A stretch of 12,344 nucleotides of DNA, from NCBI GenBank assembly GCA_041907145.1, contig JAYRHW010000180.1, positions 1 to 12,344 on the forward strand, read 5' to 3'. Shown here one piece after another: positions 1-7,568 of the stretch. Source of the stretch: JAFLCA01 sp041907145. Lineage in GTDB: Bacteria > Bdellovibrionota_C > UBA2361 > JAFLCA01. A program made the position numbers and the translations under genes. A model generated the notes under the pieces. It was not told the DNA's origin. It ran no database searches and worked only from the letters and a program-made list of their open reading frames with translations. How positions within the stretch are numbered: position 1 is the stretch's first letter; each line of letters starts with the position of its first letter.

Positions 1-2559
1 GAACGAGAGGAAAATCGCGGGGCAGCCACCGAAAAGCGGTATTTCGGCAAGGCCCCGGACAGCACCATGCGCGGCGACGCAGTCGAATGCATTCTTGGCG
101 CTGCCTGCCTCATGTCCCCGGGGGATGATGGATTCTTCGGCGATCTTGATAGCCGCTTTGATCATGCGCATCCCCTGGTAAAGGCAAAATTTCTGCAGGC
201 CATGAAATTCGGTTTGGGGCCCGACGAACATCGCCGGGAAATATTCTTAGATCGCGCGGTCGCACTTCTGGATGTCAAGACTCCTGGGGCGCAGCACGAA
301 GCACGCAGCGAAGCGCGTGAGCTCCTGCGCTTCTTCGCTCCCGACCTTGCTGGTCGCCTAACGCGAAATGATTGCGCCCAATTTAAGGCCAGTACGGCCG
401 AAAATAGAGTGCTCTATCTCGATGAGTTACTGCTGCCATTGGCGAACAGCTCCGTACTCGGCCCGGTTACCAAAGAAGCCATTCTGCCGCTGGTAATGGC
501 AGAGCTGGAAAGCTTTGGAATAAAGGGGCTCCGTCATGGCATTATCAAGGGCTATTTCACCGACGATCTCGTAAAAGCTCTGCCGCCCGCGGAGTCTCAA
601 ACTTTGCGCAGGCTTCTCTTGCACGGGATTTCGCAGATAGAAAATCTCGACCATGAGACGGAGGCGAAGCGCATCTTGGCCTGTTCAGGGTTTACGGCCA
701 TATCCGAAGCGTTCGGGCTTGCGGCGGAAAAGCGCGCAACCGATCCCGCACTGTCGCAAAAATTGCTGTTGGTAAGTGCGGAGATATCTTCGAGCTACAG
801 ATCCGACGATCCCAAGGAGCAGAAACTTATTCAGACCTTCACCCTGAGGTCTGTAGTTCCAACCTTTGTTGCACAAATAACGGGGAAAAATGAAGCTGCC
901 GTTCATGTTCGTCAAGTAAGCGGCCAACTCGAGACTACCAGACAGGACCTCGGCACGGCCCGGGTGGAGCTCGCCAGACTCTCGCCGATTGTAGAGCTGA
1001 TTCGTTCGCATCCGGGCTACAAAAGAGCTACGGGGGATCAAAATTTCGAGCAGACTTCAGCCGGGGGATCCAAGTTGCAGCCGGGATCCCTGCAGCTCGC
1101 CGAGCAGGCCATAGAACAAGCCGAAATTCGAAGCGATGCCGTGGCAAAGGCGGCGGCTGAAGCAAAGCGCGATGAAATTTTGAATTTAACACTGGCACGC
1201 GTGCCGAAAGTACCGAACTGGCCAGATCAACTAACGACGGTGCCCCTTAGGAATTTGCTTGAAATCGTCAAACGCAAGGAAGAGGTCGAGGCAAAAGCTG
1301 CTGTCTTAGAGGCTAAGCTTAACTCACTCGAAGGCGGTGGAGACGTCTTCAAGGACGACCCGCACGAGGATGGGAAGAAAGTATGGGCCGGTACAGCGGC
1401 AGGACAACGAGGACAAAATGAGCAGGCCTTCCGCTCCCAAGCTCAACAAGCTGCAATGCAGGGCCGCATCTTGCGCCTCTTTCTCTCCAGTCCAGCGATC
1501 GACCCGGCCACAGCACAGCTAGCCTACGATCAGCTCCCGGCGCATGAAACTTCGGGGGCGCTCGCCCGCTTTGCCCTGGCGCAGCGCTTTACCATCGTCG
1601 ATTCAGTGACCATGGATGAAGCCAAAGAAGCCGACAGCGACGACGCATTGCGGCGAGTTTTGCAGGATGATCTTGGGGTCGACATCGGACCGGGTGAAGA
1701 AGTTAAAGCGCTCGAGGCGGCCGCCAGGGCTTACAACCCTGAGCAGGTCTTCTGCGATCACTTGACCTCCCTCCTCAAAATGCCTGGACTGGATGAAGAA
1801 CTGCGCGGGCTCACCCGCGCGGTTTCCGAGTTGGCACAAGCTGGAATTTGGGTACCGAAACATCCAAGCCGCAATCCCCTGCTCGCGGCTCTGGTCAATC
1901 GCATGAAGGTCGAAAAGGAGCGCGGGTATAGCCAAACTCCGACGGACTCCTGGTCCAGCGATTCAAGTGCTGATGTGGTTCACACCTTGCTGCATGCCAT
2001 GCATCACCTAGAGCCTTCTGAAAGGTCATCAATCGATAAGGAATTTCGCGCGGTGGTCTCAGGCTGGCTTGCGAACTGGCAGCTCCCTCGCGACCTCTCC
2101 ATGCTGCCATCGCCTGTGATGGTCGGCGCGGTGCAAAACTACCTCAGCAATCAAAGTAATGATGGACGGCGGAGGACCATGGTGGCGCTGGCTTTCGGAA
2201 AAAAATGCCTCGACAATGTAGAGAGACTTCCGCATTCCCAGCGCCGCTCTTACTTGCGGGCCATAGAAGCGGCTCAGAGCAGCATACCCGAGGATATTAG
2301 AGGAAAGCAGGTTACTATCGAGCTCGAGGGCAAATCAGGACCAGAAAAGTATACCGTACAACCGTCCGAGTTATTCTCGACTTTGATTAAGAGACTCCAG
2401 CAACAAATGAACCTGGAATCGCAAGGCGGGAGAGTGCCTGAGACCAAACCTTCCCTCCGTCTGCCCTTCGGCCTCAAGGCGGACGGCGCAATGGGTCTAT
2501 TGCCAGCGCCAGCACCTACACAGCGACAGCTTGGAAGTGGAGGCAGCCCGCCTGCCTAA
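1..2559 (+). CDS. Large helical/coiled-coil protein, unknown function (5' partial)
   Basis: I do not recognise this protein. The frame is open from base 1 with no stop before the first ATG at 67. That ATG has no convincing ribosome binding site, so the gene most likely begins upstream of the window; if it does start at 67 the product is 830 residues. Numbering from 67, residues 1-270 look almost wholly alpha-helical with short Leu/Ala-rich repeats, possibly HEAT-like. About 280-425 holds three heptad-like coiled-coil stretches rich in Glu, Gln, Ala and Arg, around 280-315, 342-380 and 394-425. A second helical half covers about 450-760, and the last 40 residues are low-complexity Pro/Gly/Ser. 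No signal peptide, membrane segment, Walker motif or catalytic motif is visible, so a cytoplasmic scaffold or structural role is the mildest guess. It ends with TAA 107 bp before the lipoprotein gene. I am sure that it is coding; the function is unknown. Confidence 0.8.
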   Translation, partial: EREENRGAATEKRYFGKAPDSTMRGDAVECILGAACLMSPGDDGFFGDLDSRFDHAHPLVKAKFLQAMKFGLGPDEHRREIFLDRAVALLDVKTPGAQHEARSEARELLRFFAPDLAGRLTRNDCAQFKASTAENRVLYLDELLLPLANSSVLGPVTKEAILPLVMAELESFGIKGLRHGIIKGYFTDDLVKALPPAESQTLRRLLLHGISQIENLDHETEAKRILACSGFTAISEAFGLAAEKRATDPALSQKLLLVSAEISSSYRSDDPKEQKLIQTFTLRSVVPTFVAQITGKNEAAVHVRQVSGQLETTRQDLGTARVELARLSPIVELIRSHPGYKRATGDQNFEQTSAGGSKLQPGSLQLAEQAIEQAEIRSDAVAKAAAEAKRDEILNLTLARVPKVPNWPDQLTTVPLRNLLEIVKRKEEVEAKAAVLEAKLNSLEGGGDVFKDDPHEDGKKVWAGTAAGQRGQNEQAFRSQAQQAAMQGRILRLFLSSPAIDPATAQLAYDQLPAHETSGALARFALAQRFTIVDSVTMDEAKEADSDDALRRVLQDDLGVDIGPGEEVKALEAAARAYNPEQVFCDHLTSLLKMPGLDEELRGLTRAVSELAQAGIWVPKHPSRNPLLAALVNRMKVEKERGYSQTPTDSWSSDSSADVVHTLLHAMHHLEPSERSSIDKEFRAVVSGWLANWQLPRDLSMLPSPVMVGAVQNYLSNQSNDGRRRTMVALAFGKKCLDNVERLPHSQRRSYLRAIEAAQSSIPEDIRGKQVTIELEGKSGPEKYTVQPSELFSTLIKRLQQQMNLESQGGRVPETKPSLRLPFGLKADGAMGLLPAPAPTQRQLGSGGSPPA

Positions 2560-2580
2560 CACCCAAACCTCATTGACAAC

Positions 2581-2610
2581 TTGAAAGTACAAGAGATTTG
2601 AGCTTGTAAT
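2581..2610 (+). promoter_or_regulatory. Candidate sigma70-type promoter for the lipoprotein gene
   Basis: A -35-like TTGAAA (2581-2586) is followed by an 18-bp spacer and a -10-like TGTAAT (2605-2610). An overlapping TTGACA lies at 2573-2578 but has no well-spaced -10. The site is 57 bp before the start codon at 2667, in the only gap between two same-strand genes. This is a match by eye to the general consensus only. Confidence 0.35.
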
Positions 2611-2666
2611 GGATTAACAACAGGCGTAGAAAGCTCCTGATATAGCCAGTTGTTTAAGGAGTATCT

Positions 2667-3410
2667 ATGAGTGCAAGCCGTTCAGCACCAAGTCTAGCTG
2701 CTGTCATATCTCTGTCAGTATTTTCTGCCGCCACGCTCCCAGAACTTTCGTCCTGTGGAAAGTCAAACGGGTCCGCACAAAAGGCCACGCAGCCTACCAA
2801 CGACACGGTCTTGTCGCCCACACTGGCTCAGGATCTCAAAAACTGGGTGGTACTCGGAGAGCATATCCAGGCGCTGGACAAGGCACGTGGGGCCTCGGAG
2901 GCCAATCTGGCTCGGCAACGCGCCATGTTTGATATGCCTGAACCCGCCCAGGAGCAGCATCCCTCTGCATTTGGAGATTTTGAGCCGCCGGCAAAGCCAT
3001 TGTCCTTAGCTCAGCAAGCCGCTGAGCGCCTAAAGTGGGGCCTGCCCTTGAACCTCTCCGAATTGAGTGGTGTATTTTCCGATTCTTCCTACAGCGCGGG
3101 GGTACTGTCTCAAGATCAGTTCAGGATTGAAGCGGGGTTTATTATCTCTCACCCAGATACCCGAGCCGACTCAGCTGAATTCAGGGAATTTAAGGATAAA
3201 CTTTCTGGCGAACGTAAACAGCTCTTGGATTTGGATCTGCTCTTCCGCGAGCTGCATGACATCTTGTCTCAGGGTCCGCAGTGTATAGAGCGATTAGACG
3301 GCTTCCTGAAGGCACATCCGGTGCCACATTTCGCTCCGGCTGACGACGAATCAGTTCCCTCCGAGCCAAACGAGCAATCCCGCTTAAGTTTTGATAATTT
3401 TATGTTCTAA
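2667..3410 (+). CDS. Probable lipoprotein, unknown function
   Basis: The 247-residue product begins with an export signal: an N-region with Arg5, a hydrophobic stretch at about 9-24, then a lipobox-like LSSC at 27-30, which would make Cys30 the lipidated residue. Gly31 follows; with no Asp at +2, outer-membrane sorting is expected if this is a proteobacterium. Pro25-Glu26 just before the lipobox is atypical and lowers certainty. The mature part is hydrophilic: a Ser/Thr/Gln-rich linker, then helices with many Leu, Gln and Glu (about 55-90, 110-135, 170-225), and an acidic, Ser-rich C terminus. I recognise no domain. The start is supported by AAGGAG at 2656-2661, 5 nt before ATG. A candidate promoter in the 107-bp upstream gap suggests it can be expressed apart from the preceding gene. 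It could also be a non-lipidated secreted protein. Confidence 0.75.
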   Translation: MSASRSAPSLAAVISLSVFSAATLPELSSCGKSNGSAQKATQPTNDTVLSPTLAQDLKNWVVLGEHIQALDKARGASEANLARQRAMFDMPEPAQEQHPSAFGDFEPPAKPLSLAQQAAERLKWGLPLNLSELSGVFSDSSYSAGVLSQDQFRIEAGFIISHPDTRADSAEFREFKDKLSGERKQLLDLDLLFRELHDILSQGPQCIERLDGFLKAHPVPHFAPADDESVPSEPNEQSRLSFDNFMF

Positions 3411-3481
3411 CTCCAGCACCTAAGCTTGGAGACCTGCGTATCAAGGTAAGTTCCTCGAGCTTCGCCTAAAAGCCCGATCAG

Positions 3482-3500
3482 GCTGTTGAAGGCCAACAGC
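3482..3500 (+). other. Small hairpin downstream of the lipoprotein gene
   Basis: GCTGTTG (3482-3488) and CAACAGC (3494-3500) form a perfect 7-bp stem with a 5-nt loop, 72 nt after the lipoprotein stop. No T-run follows on the plus strand, so it is at best a weak or processing-type 3' end rather than a classical terminator. A 5-bp stem (CTCCA 3411-3415 / TGGAG 3427-3431) right after the stop codon is even weaker. Confidence 0.3.
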
Positions 3501-3536
3501 TGCAAGGCGAATAAATCCTATTGAAAAATAAAATGA

Positions 3537-3577
3537 CGATGCCGGGGGTGAGCTTGCGCTTCCATCCCCCGGCATCG
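3537..3577 (-). terminator. Rho-independent terminator of the recombinase-like gene
   Basis: CGATGCCGGGGG (3537-3548) and CCCCCGGCATCG (3566-3577) form a perfect 12-bp GC-rich stem. The 17-nt loop itself contains AGC/GCT arms (3551-3553 and 3558-3560). Read on the minus strand, the stem starts 16 nt beyond the TGA of the recombinase-like gene (3594-3596). It is followed by a T-rich tail, TCATTTTATTTTTC, the complement of 3523-3536. On the plus strand the tail is not T-rich, so it serves mainly the minus-strand gene, though it could slow plus-strand readthrough as well. Confidence 0.85.
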
Positions 3578-3593
3578 CCCGCTTGTCCGTCCT

Positions 3594-4754
3594 TCAATTG
3601 TTTAACGAACCTGACTGTCCGTGCGCCTGAAGCGGCCTGGCACGTCCATAGATTGACGTAGTTCTAACAGGGGTTGCCACCGAGGTCGGTTGAGCAATGT
3701 TCGCCGCAGGCGAGCCATTGCTGGACGTTCGAGGCAAAGGCGCAGCGGCGGCTTTGTCCGGACTTTGCTTCTGGGAGACTTCGTTGCGGCGCTGACTCAA
3801 CGTCATGAACTGCGAAAGAGTAGCCGTGCCAGCGAAGCCGAACAGGGAAGCAGCAGACCCGAGCGGGACTCCCCTCGCCAAGTCGTTGACGATCGCCGTG
3901 TAGCGAAGATCAACCGGCCTGATGCTCAACGGCAGTCCAGCCGCCTTCAAGTAGGCATCCAGATGGCGGCGCATACTGCGAGTATCCATCCGCTCTCCAG
4001 TCTTGTTGGTGAAGAGCGGTGCCTCCGGCAATCGTGCACCGGACTTGGATTTCAGGTAGTGCCCCAAGGCCTCCACCGTTCTCGGAGCCAGTTCACGAAC
4101 CCGCACTCTGGAGCTGGTCAGGCCCTGCCCGATCGTCAGGCGACTGCCCTGAAGGTGTCCCTCGTTGAGGGCTTCGATCTCGCTGGCACGCGGACCGGCA
4201 TCGTGCAGCAAAAGCAGCATTGCGGTGTCCCGCAACCGCTTCCTCATGTTGCCTCTGACACCGGCCAGCAACCGATCGAACTCCTCATCCGACAGAATCC
4301 GCGGCTCCCGCTCGGCCTTTTCGATCGGCTGAAGGGCGAGCGCAGGATTTTTGCCCGCAAGTTTCCGCTCAGTGGCCCACTCATAGAGAGCCCTGAGAGA
4401 AACCAATCGCCGAGCAACCGTTCCGCTCTCGAACTCACCACCTTCCAGGAGCCCCGTCAGGTAGGACTGCAGAAACTCTTGCGAGCAGGTGCAGATTCGA
4501 AGCGTCACTGAGTCTCCTCTCAGAGCGACATCACTCCCCTGAGCGCGGGCCTGCAGGGCCTGAAACACCTCGTCTTCATCAGAGGTGATCGTCAGCCCGT
4601 GCGCCCTCATCAGGTGCTCGGCAAAGTAGAGCAAGTCGCAGAGGTAGGCCGTGACGGTTGATGCGGAAACCCCGCGCACATCGCGCATATAGGTTTCGAA
4701 GGCGTCCAAGATTGCCAGTTTCGGGTAACGGGCGAAGATAGAAGTCTTCTCCAC
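3594..4754 (-). CDS. Catalytically degenerate tyrosine recombinase (XerC/D-like fold)
   Basis: A 386-residue protein with the two-domain layout of phage integrase/Xer recombinases: a SAM-like core-binding domain (about 10-135) and a catalytic domain (about 150-325). Known family catalysis uses Arg, Lys, His-x-x-Arg, His/Trp and a nucleophilic Tyr. Arg I is present (GPRASEIEAL, Arg189), as is Arg II (DLRYT, Arg284). The beta-hairpin Lys position holds Thr213 or Ser214; the His of HxxR is Val281; the third His/Trp is Phe307 (LFGF); the Tyr is Phe316 (LSQFMTL, codon TTC at 3809-3807). Spacing between these positions matches active family members without gaps, so the fold appears kept while strand cleavage should be lost. 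A Ser/Pro/Ala-rich tail of about 65 residues follows. Start: AAGGAG (complement of 4764-4769) lies 10 nt before GTG 4754 but only 1 nt before an in-frame GTG at 4763, so 4754 is preferred. The frame is intact, which argues against a simple pseudogene. Confidence 0.85.
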   Translation of the reverse strand: MEKTSIFARYPKLAILDAFETYMRDVRGVSASTVTAYLCDLLYFAEHLMRAHGLTITSDEDEVFQALQARAQGSDVALRGDSVTLRICTCSQEFLQSYLTGLLEGGEFESGTVARRLVSLRALYEWATERKLAGKNPALALQPIEKAEREPRILSDEEFDRLLAGVRGNMRKRLRDTAMLLLLHDAGPRASEIEALNEGHLQGSRLTIGQGLTSSRVRVRELAPRTVEALGHYLKSKSGARLPEAPLFTNKTGERMDTRSMRRHLDAYLKAAGLPLSIRPVDLRYTAIVNDLARGVPLGSAASLFGFAGTATLSQFMTLSQRRNEVSQKQSPDKAAAAPLPRTSSNGSPAANIAQPTSVATPVRTTSIYGRARPLQAHGQSGSLNN

Positions 4755-5251
4755 GTTCCACACTCCTTTCTTGAAAAGCGGCCACGAGCCGCAGTGACGC
4801 AGATCTTAAGAATAACCGAAAGCATAACCATAATGCCTTGCAGCTGTTATTCCTCATCGATGAGACTTCATACGTCCCGCCGCTGAGAAACAATCAGCAT
4901 TCATCTACAAACCAACGATGTGAACGAACTTGCTTAGGAAGGAGCGAAAGTCTATCCAAAGCTGGCGTCCAAGTCCAAGGGTAGTCCAATCCCTCGATTA
5001 ACGGCCTAATCTATATAGATAAACCTTACAGCGCGACCGATCGATTCGCAGTTAAAAATTTCTAACCGGATGACCTTACCCCTCCCTGGACCAATTAGTT
5101 CCCGAACTCCGCACATACCGGAGCTAGGCCAGGCATATTACTTGCTAAGCCTGTAAAGCCTCGCGTGACCATAGCCAGGTAATCCAAGAATGTGATTCTG
5201 CACTAGTAAGCGACCTTGCAAATCCTTTAGGTTTTTTTGGGGTTCCCCGCC
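4755..5251. other. Gene-free stretch with several short dyads
   Basis: About 0.5 kb between the divergently read recombinase-like gene and the HAF-repeat gene. I see no credible small gene, tRNA or transposon end. It should contain both promoters, but no clear -35/-10 pair stands out. It holds a 12-bp perfect palindrome CTCATCGATGAG (4853-4864), the three dyads listed separately (5009-5108), and AGAAT-GTG-ATTCT (5187-5199), the last 52 bp before the HAF gene start. A 7-bp inverted pair GAATAAC/GTTATTC lies at 4810-4816 and 4846-4852. Confidence 0.4.
5009..5108. repeat. Three short dyads centred 44 bp apart
   Basis: Perfect palindrome ATCTATATAGAT (5009-5020), a near-palindrome GTTAAAAATTTCTAAC with one mismatched pair (5051-5066), and AGTTC-CC-GAACT (5097-5108). 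Their centres are 5014.5, 5058.5 and 5102.5. The three do not share one sequence, so a single binding protein is not implied; they may be operators or chance structures. A further CTCCG/CGGAG hairpin (5107-5111 / 5119-5123) abuts the last one. Confidence 0.3.
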
Positions 5252-6442
5252 ATGCATGGATTTTGTCCTAGGCCTGCCCTTTTCATTTTTCCACTATTAA
5301 CATTTTTAATTGCATCCAGTTCCGCCGCCCAAGTGCTGGTGGATCAAGCTGTGTCTCTGAAATCCTGTTACACGGCTTCTGCCTTGCCGCCAAATTTTAC
5401 TGCAACGGCCATCAACAATAGATCGCAAATTGTCGGAGCCATGATCTCCCCTGGCAATGCCAGCATGCCTGCTATCGTCAATGCGGCTTCATCTTTAGCC
5501 GCTTCGACGGTGGCATTTAGTGGATTACCTCCCGACGCCTCAGGAACGAGCGGCTCCGTCGTCGCCATAAATGATCTGGGTACGTATATACTGCGCCAAT
5601 CATTTTTCTCCTTCTCATCGCCCGATTACTATAGCGACCAATATATTTCGATAAATTCTGCCGGAAATCGACAGACACTAATTGTCAGCCATAGCGCAAG
5701 CGGACCGAGAGTCTCGGCGCTTGATAAGATAGGCGGATTCTACGGCACGACATCGATAGTCCCGATGGTGTTGGGCTATCCAGTCGAGCGCGCGGCGCAG
5801 TTCTTCCCAACCGTCCCGTCAGGATTTATACCGGCACTGCTGCCGGTACCGTTAAGCTCTCAAGCCTCTCAGAGCCGAGTTGTCGCAACTTCAGGGAGCG
5901 GAGACGTCTTGGTAAATAGCGGCACACGAGCCTATGTATATGTTGCCCCCTCCAGCAACCTCGTACTCCCTGCAGATTCAGCCAGCAGGCCAAGCGTCGG
6001 ATATGCGCTGAGCTCAAATGGCGGGTTCGCTGCGGGAATTCTGGATGCCACGAGCTCAACGCCGACTATCCAGGGGGCTCTATGGACCAGGCAGCCGAGC
6101 GGATTTCAATTGAGCATCGTGCCCCCTATCCGCGGTGATAATGCAAATCACATCAGCAACGTCATTAGAGCTGTTAACAGCAGCGGTGAGTCGGTAGGTG
6201 CCTGGAATAATGGCGCACTGTACTTCAAGCCAGGCATGTCGAACGCTGCTGATTTGGGCAGTCTAGTATGTAGCCAAGCTCAGCTAGCTGGGTTCGTCTT
6301 ATCCTATGGTAGTGCCATCAACGACCGCGGTGAAATTATTGCCGTGGGACACAATGCGAACGGTCAACGAACTTTTCTGCTCAGAAAGAATTCAGCTGTG
6401 ATTGACACGCTGCAAGCGGTAGCCCTTGCTGATGGACCCTAG
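5252..6442 (+). CDS. Secreted HAF-like repeat protein, probable beta-propeller
   Basis: 396 residues. A signal peptide is clear: a short N-region with Arg7, a hydrophobic core at about 9-21, and a likely signal peptidase I cut after SSSAA (before Gln27). The mature part carries degenerate copies of an (A/S)-(I/V)-N-x-x-G-x-x-(V/I) motif at about 53 (AINNRSQIVGA), 105, 133, 156, 252, 307 (AVNSSGESVGA) and 355 (AINDRGEIIAVG). This pattern matches the HAF repeat family of extracellular proteins, commonly modelled as propeller blades. No PEP-CTERM, LPXTG or other C-terminal anchor is present. The only mature-chain cysteines I see, Cys39 and Cys340, sit at equivalent distances before the first and last repeats and could close the ring. 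Start: ATG 5252 fits the signal peptide; an in-frame TTG at 5237 lies inside a T-run and is less likely. Neither has a strong ribosome binding site. The biological role is unknown. Confidence 0.75.
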   Translation: MHGFCPRPALFIFPLLTFLIASSSAAQVLVDQAVSLKSCYTASALPPNFTATAINNRSQIVGAMISPGNASMPAIVNAASSLAASTVAFSGLPPDASGTSGSVVAINDLGTYILRQSFFSFSSPDYYSDQYISINSAGNRQTLIVSHSASGPRVSALDKIGGFYGTTSIVPMVLGYPVERAAQFFPTVPSGFIPALLPVPLSSQASQSRVVATSGSGDVLVNSGTRAYVYVAPSSNLVLPADSASRPSVGYALSSNGGFAAGILDATSSTPTIQGALWTRQPSGFQLSIVPPIRGDNANHISNVIRAVNSSGESVGAWNNGALYFKPGMSNAADLGSLVCSQAQLAGFVLSYGSAINDRGEIIAVGHNANGQRTFLLRKNSAVIDTLQAVALADGP

Positions 6443-6455
6443 GTAAGGCCAGAAG

Positions 6456-7553
6456 CTATCCGACGGTAAGTCCGCTCAAGAGCAGCAATTCATGGAACGC
6501 GTAGGCAAAGAGCCCCGAACAGGGAAGCGTCAACAACCACGCCCACATCATGCGCTCGACAACTGTCCAGCGTACATTCGACAGCCTGCGAGCGGCTCCC
6601 ACACCCATAACTGCCGCCGAGATGTTGTGGGTGGTTGAAACGGGAATTCCGAAGGACGAAGCAGAAAACAACACGAGAGAGGACGAGGCTTCGGCGGCAA
6701 ATCCATGAATCGGCTGCAGGCGTGCCATGCGATGCCCCAGCGTCTTGATAATCTTCCAACCGCCGACGGCCGTGCCGGAAGCCATGGTAATCGCGCAGAG
6801 CACTTTAATCCAAGTCGCAATTTCTACGGACTTGCCCGCCTCAGGCGGCGCAGTATGCAAGAAACTCAGCCAGGCCGGCAAATCGTTTAGCGTGCCTGTT
6901 CCGGTAGCCGCCAAGAGCGCTAAAGCGATTATACCCATGGTCTTCTGCGCGTCGTTGGTGCCGTGCATGAAGCCCATACCCGCGGCGCTAAAAATCTGCA
7001 GCTTGGCGAACACCGAGTTAACGCCGCGTGGACGCGCCGCGCGAAGCGAAGAATACAGTATCGCCATGACGGCAAAACTGATGACAAATCCTAGAAAGGG
7101 GGAAATGACCGTAGGGATCAGCACCTTCCAAAGTATCCCCTTTCCCTCATACCAATGGGAAGCAGAAGGAATGGACCAGATAATAACCGAGAAATTATTA
7201 TGGGCAGCCGCCAAGGCAGAACCGCACAGGCCTCCAATCAGCGCGTGGCTTGAACTCGAGGGGATGCCGTACCACCAGGTAATCAGATTCCAAACAATAC
7301 CTCCGAATAGCGCGCAGAAAATCACTTCTGACGTGACCACTGACGTTTCAACCAGGCCAGAGGCGATGGTCTTTGCCACGGCCGTGCCCCACAACGCGCC
7401 CAAGAGATTAGTCGCCGAGGCCAGCAAGATCGCCTGACGCGGAGTCAGCACCTTGGTCGCAACCGAGGTCGCAATAGCGTTGGCTGTGTCGTGGAATCCA
7501 TTGATGAACTCGAAAACGAGAGCGGTGAATATCACGAGCAGTAAAAATGTCAT
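6456..7553 (-). CDS. pit: PiT-family low-affinity inorganic phosphate transporter
   Basis: A 365-residue inner-membrane protein with about ten hydrophobic segments. It shows the family's duplicated signatures: GFHDTANA (19-26) and its counterpart GFMHGTNDAQKTMG (194-207), plus the paired re-entrant motifs GIPSSSSHALIGG (96-108) and GIPVSTTHNISAA (302-314). PiT proteins are ion-coupled symporters of phosphate, often as a metal-phosphate complex. Both halves are complete and no key residue is missing; the length is at the compact end of the family. The ATG lies 15 bp after the stop of the DUF47 gene and has no strong ribosome binding site of its own, so co-transcription and translational coupling are likely. 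It converges on the HAF-repeat gene with only 13 bp between stop codons and no visible terminator there. Substrate could also be another oxyanion, as in some homologues, but phosphate is the default reading. Confidence 0.95.
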   Translation of the reverse strand: MTFLLLVIFTALVFEFINGFHDTANAIATSVATKVLTPRQAILLASATNLLGALWGTAVAKTIASGLVETSVVTSEVIFCALFGGIVWNLITWWYGIPSSSSHALIGGLCGSALAAAHNNFSVIIWSIPSASHWYEGKGILWKVLIPTVISPFLGFVISFAVMAILYSSLRAARPRGVNSVFAKLQIFSAAGMGFMHGTNDAQKTMGIIALALLAATGTGTLNDLPAWLSFLHTAPPEAGKSVEIATWIKVLCAITMASGTAVGGWKIIKTLGHRMARLQPIHGFAAEASSSLVLFSASSFGIPVSTTHNISAAVMGVGAARRLSNVRWTVVERMMWAWLLTLPCSGLFAYAFHELLLLSGLTVG

Positions 7554-7568
7554 GGTGCAGCGCAGAAG

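Noticed and set aside
685..1041. Open frame of 118 codons on the minus strand
   Set aside because: Antisense to the large helical protein, with no ribosome binding site or domain.
3690..4511. Open frame of 273 codons on the plus strand
   Set aside because: It lies wholly antisense to the recombinase-like gene, is Arg/Ser/Gln-rich with no domain or ribosome binding site, and the opposite strand carries clear family similarity and a terminator.
4939..4944. AAGGAG, a strong Shine-Dalgarno-like word in the intergenic region
   Set aside because: No ATG, GTG or TTG follows within 5-12 nt and no downstream frame stays open long enough to be a gene.
4801..5236. Possible dif/att site or phage remnant near the recombinase-like gene
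   Set aside because: No 11+6+11 dif-like arrangement, tRNA end or flanking direct repeat can be seen, and no phage or transposon genes lie nearby.
5230..5250. T-run followed by GGGGTTCCCC as a terminator
   Set aside because: The stem is 4 bp with a 2-nt loop and the T-run precedes rather than follows it on the plus strand; it sits just before the HAF gene start.
6727..7437. Open frame of 236 codons on the plus strand
   Set aside because: Antisense shadow of the highly conserved pit gene; no independent coding signal.
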